Positions 1 through 6,523 are shown, counted from the first letter of the stretch. The stretch: DNA of 8,129 nucleotides from Trebonia sp. (GCA_030043595.1 JASHXJ010000555.1:1-8129), one strand, 5' to 3'. The notes: generated from the sequence alone by a model not told the origin. Made by a program: numbers and translations.

Positions 1-1010
1 GACACCACCGCGTTGGCCGCCGCCAGGATGTTCTGCGTCGACCGGTAGTTCTGCTCGAGCAGGATGACGGTCGCGTCCGGGTAGTCCTGCTCGAACTCGA
101 CGATGTTCCTGATCGTCGCGCCCCGGAAGGCGTAGATGGACTGATCGGCGTCACCGACCACGCACAGCTCAGACGGGGTCACCACGTCACCGGAGTCAGC
201 GGACGAAGCAGAGGCGGCCCGCCCCGTTCGGGATGAGAAAAGACTTGCACCACCCGAGACCAGCTCCCTGATCAGGACGTACTGGGCGTGGTTGGTGTCC
301 TGGTACTCATCCACCAGCACATGCCTGAAGCGGCGCCGGTAGTCCCGCGCGACGTCGGGAAAGGCCTGCAGCAAGTTGACCGTCACCATGATCAGGTCGT
401 CGAAGTCCATCGCCCCGGCCGCGACCAGGCGGCGCTGGTACTCCCCGTATGCCTCGGCCACGGCCTTCTCCCGCGCGGTCCGGGCCCGGGAGGCGAACGA
501 TTCGTAGTCGACGAGCTCGTTCTTGGCGCTGGAGACGTACGCCGCGATCGTTTTCGGCGGGTACTGCCTCGCGTCGAGCTCGAGCTCGCGGCAGACCAGC
601 GTCATGAGCCGCTGCGAGTCCGCGGCATCGTAGATCGAGAAGTTCGACGGGTAGCCGAAGCGCTTGGCCTCCCGGCGCAGGATCCGGACGCACGCGGAGT
701 GGAACGTCATCACCCACATCGAGCGGGCGCGGCGATCGCCCACCAGCTGCGCCACGCGGGCCGCCATCTCGCCCGCCGCCTTGTTGGTGAACGTGATCGC
801 CAGGATCTCCCATGGCGACACCTCCCGCTCCGCCAGCAGGTAGGCGATGCGGTGGGTGAGCACCCTGGTCTTGCCCGAGCCGGCGCCGGCCACGATCAGC
901 AGCGGACCGCCGGCGTGCACGACGGCAGCGCGCTGCTGCGGGTTGAGCCCGTCGAGCAGGGCCGGCTGGCCTCCGCCAACAGGAGAATCTTGCGTCGCGG
1001 TCGAGGGCAT
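1..1010 (-). CDS. pcrA: UvrD/PcrA-type ATP-dependent DNA helicase, N-terminal part (3' end beyond window)
   Basis: Superfamily 1A 3'-5' DNA helicase of repair and replication-fork maintenance. About 336 residues are visible; the protein continues past the left edge. Seen in order: Q-motif LNPQQ (22-26), Walker A AGAGSGKT (41-48), motif Ia ITFTNKAAGEM, Walker B/motif II VLVDEYQDT (about 231-239), motif III GDADQSIYAFRG (286-297) and motif IV region LLEQNYRST. The start is well fixed: an in-frame TAG lies four codons upstream of the ATG at 1010. No good Shine-Dalgarno is visible. A TAGGCT hexamer six bases before the ATG would suit a leaderless transcript, but this is inference. Oddity: a Ser/Ala-rich stretch of about 25 residues (about 253-278) separates motifs II and III, longer than I expect for actinobacterial PcrA. 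The gene is divergent from cvnA. Family is certain; PcrA versus another UvrD paralogue is likely but not proven. Confidence 0.95.
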   Translation of the reverse strand, partial: MPSTATQDSPVGGGQPALLDGLNPQQRAAVVHAGGPLLIVAGAGSGKTRVLTHRIAYLLAEREVSPWEILAITFTNKAAGEMAARVAQLVGDRRARSMWVMTFHSACVRILRREAKRFGYPSNFSIYDAADSQRLMTLVCRELELDARQYPPKTIAAYVSSAKNELVDYESFASRARTAREKAVAEAYGEYQRRLVAAGAMDFDDLIMVTVNLLQAFPDVARDYRRRFRHVLVDEYQDTNHAQYVLIRELVSGGASLFSSRTGRAASASSADSGDVVTPSELCVVGDADQSIYAFRGATIRNIVEFEQDYPDATVILLEQNYRSTQNILAAANAVV

Positions 1011-1179
1011 GCGTCCAGCCTATGGGGCGGCACCGACAAACAGTGGCGCAGGCGGGGCCGCGGTGCCCCTTTGTGCCTGCTACCTGCGGAAATCGGTAAC
1101 CAAATGTACCAGTTTGGCCACGATCCAGTGCTGTTACGGGGTATCGTATCTTTCTCGCACCCAACCCGCAGGGGGTCAC
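1011..1179. promoter_or_regulatory. Divergent intergenic region between pcrA and cvnA
   Basis: This 169-bp gap must hold the promoters of both pcrA (minus) and the cvn operon (plus). It is locally less GC-rich around 1090-1155. A short dyad CCAAA (1100-1104) / TTTGG (1113-1117) is present. TATCTT at 1147-1152 fits the loose actinobacterial TAnnnT -10 pattern for cvnA, but no convincing -35 box lies 17-18 bp upstream. The cvnA ribosome-binding site AGGGGG is at 1170-1175. Exact promoters cannot be assigned by eye. Confidence 0.45.
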
Positions 1180-3984
1180 ATGGGATCGCGCGGTCGATCC
1201 GTCCGGCTAACCATCTCATTCCTCGTGGCGATCCCGCTTATCACGATGCTCGGACTGTTCGCCGACGTGGCCTACACGTCGGTCACCAACTGGCTGAACC
1301 TGGACCGCGCCCCCAGCCTGATCAAGACCACCTCCGAGCCACTGACCAGCTTCGTGAGCCTGCTCCAGGCCGAGCGCCGCGCCGCGGTCGTGTACCTGTC
1401 CGACCCGGGCGCCGCGAACCTCGGCGCGTACGACACCGCGATCACCGCGACCAAGGCCGGGGAGGTGGCGCTGCTCACCGCGATCAACTCCGCGGGCACC
1501 CGGTCAAGCGCCAGCCCGGCGGAGTCCGCCGCGATCACCCAGATGATCAGCGACGTCAACGGCATGACAGGGCTGCGCGGCGAGGTATCGGCCGGGCAGC
1601 TCAGTCCGCTGACCGCGCTCGGCGCCTATACCAAGATCATCACCGACCAGTCGGCGGTGTTCCAGGCCGAGGCCGACAGCATGACCGAGGCGGCCGCCTC
1701 CTCGCAGGGCCTCGGGCTGATCGCCACCGTCAACACCCGCGAGGACCTCGACGAGCAGGACGCGGTGCTGGCCGGGGCGCTGGTGTCCGGAACGCTGACG
1801 CCAGCCGACCGGGTGGTCTTCGACCAGGCCGCTGGCCGGCAGCAGGACGACACGCTGCTGTACACCGCGCTGTTCACCCCTGCGGAGCTGCACGCCTTCA
1901 ACACCACGCTGGACTCGCTGGCGCCGCAGACGCTGCAGAACGACCTGACCACGGTGCAGCAGGCCGTGGAGGGCGGCGCCACGCTGGGCCAGCTGGAGCA
2001 GCAGGGCCTTTCGCCCGCCGCGTGGCAGCAGCTGACAGCCGCCATCGCGAAGGCCAACTACCAGGCCGGCCTTGTCGCCGCGAACGCCGAGCTCGCCAAC
2101 GTCCAGCAGCTCGCCAGCAACGCCAAGAAGCAAGTGTGGGAGACGGCCGCGGTCGGCCTGGCGGGCCTCATCCTCACGCTGCTCGTCACGGGCCTGCTCG
2201 GCCGGTCCCTCAACCGCAGGCTCACCTCGCTGCGGCGTTCCGCGCTCACCCTGGCCGAAGTGCAGCTGCCCGCGGTGGTGGGCAGGCTGCGCCGCGGTGA
2301 GAGCGTGGACGTCGCGGCCGAGGCGCCGCCGCTGCGGGCAGGCCGCGACGAGATCGGCCAGGTGGGGCAGGCCATCGACACGGTCCGGCAGACCGCCATC
2401 AGGTCCGCCGTTGAAGAGGCGCGGCTGCGGCAGGGCCTGAACGACGTGTTCCGCAACCTGGCCAGGCGCAACCAGTCGCTGCTGCAGCGCCAGCTCGCCG
2501 TGCTCGACGAGGCGGAGCGGCGGGCCACCGACCCCGACGTGCTCGAGGACCTGTTCAAGATGGACCACCTCACCACCCGGATGCGACGGCACGCGGAGGG
2601 GCTCATCATCCTCTCCGGCGCGCAGCCTGGCCGTGGCTGGTCCGCGCCGGTGCGGCTGATCGACGTCATGCGCGGCGCCGTCGCCGAGGTCGAGGACTAC
2701 GCGCGGGTCACCGTCGGCACGCAGTCCACGGCGGCCCTGGCGGGCCCCGCGGTCACCGACGTGATCCACCTGCTCGCCGAGCTGATCGAGAACGCGACCG
2801 CGCTGTCCCCGCCGTTCACGCAGGTCCGCGTCTCCGGCGAGCCTGTCGGCAACGGCTTCGCGATCGAGATCGAGGACCGGGGACTCGGGCTGACCACGCA
2901 ACGGCTGGCCGAGCTCAACGAGCGGCTCGCCAACCCGCCGGACATCAACCCGGCCAACACCGAGCAGCTCGGCCTGTTCGTGGTGGGGCAGCTCGCCCGG
3001 CGGCACGGCATCAGCGTCACGCTGCGCCCGTCGCCGTACGGGGGCACCACCGCGGTCACCCTGATCCCGCTGCGGCTGATCGTGGACGAGGGACCCGCTG
3101 CGATCACCGCGGGCGGTCATGGCACGGCCGCCACGCCGGCTTCGCCCGCGGTGGCCGGCGTGAACGGCGGCGGCGGGCATGGCGGCGGGTATGGCGGGCC
3201 GAACGGGTCGTCCGGTCCTTACCGGCCCGCGTACGGGTCAGCGGCGTCGCCGCCGCGCCTGGACACCCGCACCATGCCGGATGCCCTGGGCGGGTACAGC
3301 GGGACCGCTCCTGGCGGGTCGACGGCCGGGACGGGGCCCGGCATCCGCATTTCCGGCGCCGTCCGGCAGTCCGCGGCGAACGGCGGCCGGCGCGGACGGC
3401 ACGGCGCCGCCGAGGCGCGTGCGGTGACCGGTCTCCCGGTCTCCCGCCCCGCCCCGTCCGGGTTCGACGTCTTCACACCGCTGCGCAAGCCTGATCCGAG
3501 CACGGTTGCCGCGCCGGACGATCCCGCCGACGCCCCCTACGCCGAGTCGTACGCCGACTACGGCGGCGGCTCCGCTGGGACTGGCTCCCACGACACGGGC
3601 TCCGACGACACGAGCTCCCACGACACGGGCTCCCACGACACGGGCTCCTTCGGCAGCGCGTCAGACGGCGATTCGGACTACCGGGACGGAAGTTACGGGA
3701 ACAACCCGGGCAACGATGGAGGTTACGAACAGGGGAACCTCGACGAAAGTGGCTCTGGTGACTATAAGGGACTGCCGCGTCGCGTGCGGCAGGCGAACCT
3801 CGCTCCCCAGCTTCGCTCTTCCGCGACGGCGGGCGCGGGCCCGGCCAGCCCGGCGGGCGTTCCCCTGGCGACAGCGGCGTCGCTGACGGACATGCGGAAC
3901 ACCCTGTCCGCCATGCAGCGCGGGTGGCAGCAGGGCCGCGCGGAGTCGGAACGGGACACGGAGGCCAGCGCCGATGGAGACTAA
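1180..3984 (+). CDS. cvnA: CvnA: conservon membrane sensor-kinase-like protein with nitrate/nitrite-sensing (NIT-type) extracellular domain
   Basis: A 934-residue membrane sensor of the conservon system. One transmembrane helix lies near residues 11-33. A helical extracytoplasmic domain follows at about 45-315, with the NIT-like motif LLQAERRAAVVYL at 61-73. The second membrane helix is at about 322-341, then a HAMP-like linker. The dimerisation region is at about 425-480 (KMDHLTTRMRRHAEGLIILSG; H463). The HATPase domain at about 495-632 has N-box ELIENA (534-539), G1 DRGLG (566-570), G2 GLFVV (598-602) and GGTTA (621-625). A low-complexity Gly/Ser/Asp-rich tail follows, then the conserved-looking GLPRRVRQANLAPQLR (864-879) and MRNTLSAMQRGW (905-916). 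The start at 1180 has AGGGGG at 1170-1175 and is followed at once by the first helix; the frame is open back to 847 but that part overlaps pcrA. It leads an operon with cvnBCD; cvnB overlaps its end by 11 bp. In the family CvnA is thought to sense a signal at the membrane and recruit CvnB-D. The ligand is unknown. Confidence 0.92.
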   Translation: MGSRGRSVRLTISFLVAIPLITMLGLFADVAYTSVTNWLNLDRAPSLIKTTSEPLTSFVSLLQAERRAAVVYLSDPGAANLGAYDTAITATKAGEVALLTAINSAGTRSSASPAESAAITQMISDVNGMTGLRGEVSAGQLSPLTALGAYTKIITDQSAVFQAEADSMTEAAASSQGLGLIATVNTREDLDEQDAVLAGALVSGTLTPADRVVFDQAAGRQQDDTLLYTALFTPAELHAFNTTLDSLAPQTLQNDLTTVQQAVEGGATLGQLEQQGLSPAAWQQLTAAIAKANYQAGLVAANAELANVQQLASNAKKQVWETAAVGLAGLILTLLVTGLLGRSLNRRLTSLRRSALTLAEVQLPAVVGRLRRGESVDVAAEAPPLRAGRDEIGQVGQAIDTVRQTAIRSAVEEARLRQGLNDVFRNLARRNQSLLQRQLAVLDEAERRATDPDVLEDLFKMDHLTTRMRRHAEGLIILSGAQPGRGWSAPVRLIDVMRGAVAEVEDYARVTVGTQSTAALAGPAVTDVIHLLAELIENATALSPPFTQVRVSGEPVGNGFAIEIEDRGLGLTTQRLAELNERLANPPDINPANTEQLGLFVVGQLARRHGISVTLRPSPYGGTTAVTLIPLRLIVDEGPAAITAGGHGTAATPASPAVAGVNGGGGHGGGYGGPNGSSGPYRPAYGSAASPPRLDTRTMPDALGGYSGTAPGGSTAGTGPGIRISGAVRQSAANGGRRGRHGAAEARAVTGLPVSRPAPSGFDVFTPLRKPDPSTVAAPDDPADAPYAESYADYGGGSAGTGSHDTGSDDTSSHDTGSHDTGSFGSASDGDSDYRDGSYGNNPGNDGGYEQGNLDESGSGDYKGLPRRVRQANLAPQLRSSATAGAGPASPAGVPLATAASLTDMRNTLSAMQRGWQQGRAESERDTEASADGD
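3583..3642 (+). repeat. 15-bp tandem repeat, four copies, inside cvnA
   Basis: Four adjacent 15-bp units close to GGCTCCCACGACACG start at 3583, 3598, 3613 and 3628. The second and third each differ from this at one base. The repeat is in frame and encodes GSHDT-GSDDT-SSHDT-GSHDT at CvnA residues 802-821, within the low-complexity cytoplasmic tail. A fifth, decayed unit starts at 3643 (GSFGS). Because the unit is a multiple of three, copy-number change by slippage would keep the reading frame. Confidence 0.9.
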
Positions 3985-4642
3985 CTACCAGTATCCGGCG
4001 AGCCAGCTTGACTGGCTCCTTGACGACCTTGTGCTCAGGGTCGCGCACATCCGGCAGGCGGTGATCCTGTCCCAGGACGGGCTGGCGCTCGGCGCCTCGC
4101 GCGGACTGGACCGGGAAGACGCCGAGCACCTGGCGGCCCTGGCCGCGGGATTCCAGTCGCTGGCACGCGGCGCCGGGCGGCACTTCGGCGGCGGCGAGGT
4201 GCGGCAGACGATCATCGAGATGACGTCGGGTTTTCTTTTCGTGACGGCGGCCGGGCAGGGCACCTGCCTGGCCGTGCTTACCGGGCCTGAGGCCGACGTA
4301 GGCCAGGTGGCGTACGAGATGGCCGTGCTCGTGCAGCGCACCAGTGACCACCTGACGGTCAACATGCGGACGCGATCCGCGTTAGCTGACGCCGAGGAAG
4401 AAAGCGCCTATGCCGTCTTACGACGAGCGGTGGCTCGACGCCGATGCCGGGCCAGTAGTCCGGCCTTATGCACTGACCCAGGGCAGGACGCGGCACTCCG
4501 GGGAGGCGTTCGACCTGGTAGCGACGGTGATCGCCACCCGACGGCAGGTGCCGGACCCGCGCGTGCTCGCTCCGGAGCACCTGTCGGTGCTGCGGCTCGC
4601 CCGTGCTCCAACTACGGTGGTGGATATCGCGTCCGATGTTGA
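3974..4642 (+). CDS. cvnB: CvnB: roadblock/LC7-domain protein, with anomalous C-terminal extension over cvnC
   Basis: Small cytoplasmic roadblock/LC7 protein, a family tied to control of Ras-like GTPases, here the partner CvnD. The domain covers about residues 11-125: LDWLLDDLVLRVAHIRQAVI (12-31), the SQDGLALGASRGLDREDAEH block (33-52), LFVTAAG (88-94) and DVGQVAYEMAVLV (108-120). The ATG at 3974 overlaps the end of cvnA by 11 bp and has GGAGG at 3960-3964. Oddity: family members are usually about 140 residues and stop beside the cvnC start. Here residue 145 is directly before the cvnC ATG, but the junction reads TATG, not TGATG or TAATG, so the frame stays open to 4642 and gives 222 residues. 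The extra 77 residues look like out-of-frame cvnC, are Arg/Ala/Pro-rich and contain two TTA codons. The functional protein may really end near 4408. A rare TTA codon is also used for L137. Confidence 0.9.
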   Translation: METNYQYPASQLDWLLDDLVLRVAHIRQAVILSQDGLALGASRGLDREDAEHLAALAAGFQSLARGAGRHFGGGEVRQTIIEMTSGFLFVTAAGQGTCLAVLTGPEADVGQVAYEMAVLVQRTSDHLTVNMRTRSALADAEEESAYAVLRRAVARRRCRASSPALCTDPGQDAALRGGVRPGSDGDRHPTAGAGPARARSGAPVGAAARPCSNYGGGYRVRC

Positions 4643-4787
4643 CCTGCCGCTCGGCGTTGTCCGTATCCTGCTAGCGGATCTGCGTGAACTTGGGCTCGTC
4701 GCGATCCGGGCACCTGTCCCTGCGAAGGCGCAGCAGGTTGACAGGAACACGCTGAGGGAGGTCCTCAATGGCCTACGGGGGCTATGA
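4410..4787 (+). CDS. cvnC: CvnC: DUF742 protein
   Basis: A 125-residue cytoplasmic DUF742 protein, third member of the conservon. Family hallmarks are VVRPYALTQGRT at residues 16-27 and the long C-terminal half LAPEHLSVLRLARAP (53-67), then VVDIASDVDLPLGVVRILLA (70-89), LRELGLVAIR (91-100) and LREVLNGL at the end. The middle has the look of a winged-helix-like fold, though DNA binding has not been established for the family as far as I know. The start at 4410 is preceded by GAGGAAG at 4394-4400. Its 3' end overlaps the cvnD start by 20 bp, so translational coupling is likely. Its 5' 233 bp are also covered by the run-on cvnB frame. It probably acts as an adaptor in the membrane complex with CvnA, CvnB and CvnD. 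Confidence 0.92.
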   Translation: MPSYDERWLDADAGPVVRPYALTQGRTRHSGEAFDLVATVIATRRQVPDPRVLAPEHLSVLRLARAPTTVVDIASDVDLPLGVVRILLADLRELGLVAIRAPVPAKAQQVDRNTLREVLNGLRGL

Positions 4788-5367
4788 GCAAGGCGGTGCC
4801 GCGCCGCGCAGCCATCGTGCCATCAAGATCTTGCTCGCCGGCGGGTTCGGGGTCGGCAAGACCACACTGGTCGGCGCGGTCAGCGAGATCAGGCCGCTGC
4901 GCACCGAGGAGCCTCTCACCGAGAGCAGCATCCGGACGGACAGCACCGCTGGCGTGGAACGCAAGACCACCACCACCGTGGCGATGGACTTCGGGCGGAT
5001 CACGCTGCGCGAGGACCTGGTGCTGTACTTGTTCGGCACCCCGGGACAGGAGCGGTTCTGGTTCATGTGGGACGAACTGGCGCTCGGTGCCCTCGGCGCG
5101 GTGGTCCTGGCCGACACTCGCCGGCTGGCCGACTGCTTCCCCGCGATCGACTACTTCGAACGGCGCGATATCCCGTTCATCATCGCCCTCAACTGCTTCG
5201 ACGGCGCGCGGCGGTACACGGCCGAGGATGTCCGCGTCGCCCTCGACCTCGAACCAGGCCTGCCGATCGTCATGTGCGACGCCCGGTCACGCGAATCGGC
5301 CAAGGAGGTCCTGATCACCCTGGTGGAGCACGTGCTCACCGTGGCCGACGAGCCGGTATCGCGCTGA
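4768..5367 (+). CDS. cvnD: CvnD: Ras-like ATP/GTP-binding switch protein
   Basis: A 199-residue small GTPase-like protein, the switch of the conservon system. Visible motifs: P-loop GGFGVGKTT (25-33), a switch I region with STAGVERKTTTTVAMDFG (59-76), the G3 element as LFGTPGQERFWFMW (88-101), which replaces the usual DxxGQ of Ras, G4 as NCFD (142-145) in place of NKxD, and G5-like CDAR (170-173). These variants are normal for this bacterial subfamily, so the protein looks intact. The ATG at 4768 overlaps cvnC by 20 bp and has a strong site GAGGGAGG at 4754-4761. It is the last gene of the operon; no cytochrome P450 gene, which follows cvnD in some conservons, is present. Two hairpins lie 90-190 bp downstream. 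Nucleotide cycling is presumably modulated by the roadblock partner CvnB. Confidence 0.95.
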   Translation: MAYGGYEQGGAAPRSHRAIKILLAGGFGVGKTTLVGAVSEIRPLRTEEPLTESSIRTDSTAGVERKTTTTVAMDFGRITLREDLVLYLFGTPGQERFWFMWDELALGALGAVVLADTRRLADCFPAIDYFERRDIPFIIALNCFDGARRYTAEDVRVALDLEPGLPIVMCDARSRESAKEVLITLVEHVLTVADEPVSR

Positions 5368-5457
5368 CGTCCGAGGATGGCAGGCGCCGGCGGGACCTCA
5401 TGCCACGGACGCTGGCGCCCAACTCGCCGCCAGATCTCAGGCTCGGCACAAACCACC

Positions 5458-5488
5458 CATATCGGGCACTGCGTGCGTGCCCGATATG
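5458..5488. terminator. 12-bp perfect inverted repeat downstream of cvnD
   Basis: Arms CATATCGGGCAC (5458-5469) and GTGCCCGATATG (5477-5488) pair perfectly around a 7-base loop. It lies 90 bp after the cvnD stop, between two convergent genes. There is no T-tract, but actinobacterial hairpin terminators often lack one. It could end cvn transcription, or read the other way end transcription of the ATP-binding protein gene. A protein-binding dyad is the alternative. Confidence 0.6.
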
Positions 5489-5524
5489 CCATAGGACCCG
5501 AACGGCCGGACAAACCAGGACAAA

Positions 5525-5554
5525 AGGACCGGAAAAACATGCGTTTCTGGTCCT
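5525..5554. terminator. 11-bp hairpin between convergent genes
   Basis: Arms AGGACCGGAAA (5525-5535) and TTTCTGGTCCT (5544-5554) form an 11-bp stem with one G.U pair and an 8-base loop. The 3' arm can instead pair with CATAGGACC at 5490-5498, because GGTCCTATG at 5549-5557 is its exact complement. It lies 93 bp downstream of the minus-strand gene's stop and 158 bp after cvnD. It is probably part of a two-sided terminator; there is no T-tract on the plus side. Confidence 0.55.
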
Positions 5555-5646
5555 ATGCGCGCAGCGCCGTCCCGCCCTGTGAGACGGCTGTCTGGCGGGC
5601 TGCGGGCGGGGCGTCTTGTCGCGGGCAGGAGTCAGGCGACTGTCTG

Positions 5647-6207
5647 TCAGGCGTAGCGGAGGACGGCCCACACGGCCTTGCCGTGGCCCTCGATCGGCGA
5701 CCAGCCCCACACGTAGCTGAGCGCGCCGACGATCTGCAGTCCGCGGCCGTTCTCCCCGGTCCAGCCGGGCGCCTGTGGTATCGGGGCCTCGTCGCTGGGA
5801 TCGGTGACCGCCAGCATGACCTCACCCACCCGGCGGAGCAGGCACAGCCGCAGTGCGGACGGCGCGTAGGCGCCGGGGGTGAGCCCCTGCGGAGCCGTCC
5901 GCAGCCCGTGCCGGATGGCGTTCACGACGAGCTCGGCGATGATCAGCTCGGCGTCGTCGGTCAGGTGCTCCAGACCCCAGCAGGTGAGCAGTTCCCGTAC
6001 GAACTGACGCGCGGTCCTGGCTTCCTCCGGTACCGGGCTCAGCGGCCGGCTGGTCACGGCCGGCGTCTCCCACCACGCCGAGGGCACCGGGAGAAGCTGC
6101 GGGAGGGACGGCGACGGAGCCGGGATGGTGACCACCTCGTCGTCGTCATCATCCGGCTCGTAAGCAACCCTCAGGTGAGCCAACGCAACCGCTTTCTGCA
6201 TCGTCAT
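5647..6207 (-). CDS. RsbW/anti-sigma-type ATP-binding protein (HATPase_c_2)
   Basis: A GHKL-fold ATP-binding protein of the RsbW/SpoIIAB-like type that is highly multiplied in actinomycetes. The domain covers about residues 62-184 of 186: ARQFVRELLTCWGL (66-79), N-box AELIIAELVVNAIRHG (86-101; E92, N96), a degenerate G1 DPSDEAP (136-142) typical of this subgroup, and G2 ENGRGLQIVGALSYVWGW (152-169). The N-terminal 60 residues carry five consecutive Asp (19-23) and a Pro-rich stretch. The frame is also open to an ATG at 6255. Those 16 extra codons include ATA, TTA, CTT, CGA and AGG, unlike the rest of the gene, and lie in an AT-richer stretch that looks like promoter, so I prefer 6207 (6201 is also possible). 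No strong ribosome-binding site marks either choice. It is divergent from the DUF397 and XRE genes, a common grouping. Its partner, a sigma factor or anti-sigma antagonist, is not in the window. Confidence 0.88.
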   Translation of the reverse strand: MTMQKAVALAHLRVAYEPDDDDDEVVTIPAPSPSLPQLLPVPSAWWETPAVTSRPLSPVPEEARTARQFVRELLTCWGLEHLTDDAELIIAELVVNAIRHGLRTAPQGLTPGAYAPSALRLCLLRRVGEVMLAVTDPSDEAPIPQAPGWTGENGRGLQIVGALSYVWGWSPIEGHGKAVWAVLRYA

Positions 6208-6417
6208 GGGGCTTAAAAGCCTTGCCTGTCGCAGTATGTGGGGTATGCCTCGCATGTATCGTGCCTGATATATTGTGCAAATGCAAGACCGGATGCACGT
6301 TCATTCGACGCGTGCACACGGTTTCCCAGCAAGGCGCGGTTATATAGCAGCGCAGGACTCCTCTGGTTTCCCTACGACCCCACGGAGGGACGGTGGGCTG
6401 GCACTCACGAGGCACGT

Positions 6418-6430
6418 AGCCGAATCGGCT
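6418..6430. repeat. 13-bp palindrome AGCCGA-N-TCGGCT
   Basis: Perfect 6-bp arms, AGCCGA (6418-6423) and TCGGCT (6425-6430), flank one base. It is about 145 bp upstream of the DUF397 start. A one-base spacer is too tight for an RNA hairpin, so if functional it is more likely a protein-binding site. It may be chance. Confidence 0.35.
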
Positions 6431-6506
6431 GACACACCTAACGCGCTCCACGCTCGGAGCTGGCCCGTGGTGGCGGGTCGCTATGTACTCACGTTGCGTG
6501 GTCGCA

Positions 6507-6523
6507 GATCACCTTGAGTGATC
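6507..6523. promoter_or_regulatory. Candidate operator GATCAC-N5-GTGATC upstream of the DUF397 gene
   Basis: Perfect 6-bp arms (6507-6512 and 6518-6523) surround a 5-base spacer, giving a 17-bp dyad about 50 bp before the DUF397 ATG at 6575. Position and size fit an operator for a dimeric helix-turn-helix protein such as the XRE regulator encoded at 6986-7915. It also contains the alternative GTG (6518) of the DUF397 frame, which argues that this GTG is not the start. No equally good copy was seen upstream of the XRE gene, so the link is inference. Confidence 0.4.

Noticed and set aside
1088..1114. SigR-like promoter GGAAAT-N18-GTT upstream of cvnA
   Set aside because: The -35 part differs from the usual GGAAT, and the match is too short and loose to stand without other evidence.
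847..1179. Upstream extension of cvnA to an ATG at 847
   Set aside because: It would overlap the 5' end of pcrA and put 111 residues before the first membrane helix. The ATG at 1180 has a clear ribosome-binding site.
288..2300. Long plus-strand frame (670 codons) across the pcrA start and cvnA
   Set aside because: It is antisense to pcrA and then out of frame with cvnA. The translation is Arg/Gly/Pro-rich without any domain, which is typical of shadow frames in high-GC DNA.
1504..3180. 558-codon minus-strand frame opposite cvnA
   Set aside because: Composition is Arg/Gly/Pro/His-rich with no recognisable motif. The plus strand carries an intact NIT/HATPase protein.
4784..5314. 176-codon plus-strand frame inside cvnD
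   Set aside because: It is out of frame with the intact GTPase and its translation is Ser/Arg/Pro-rich with no motif.
5377..6216. 279-codon plus-strand frame across the cvnD downstream gap
   Set aside because: It covers the hairpins and is antisense to the recognisable HATPase gene. It has no ribosome-binding site or domain.
6238..6517. Small plus-strand frames in the divergent region
   Set aside because: Codon use is unlike neighbouring genes, there is no ribosome-binding site and no known small-protein family. The region is better explained as regulatory.
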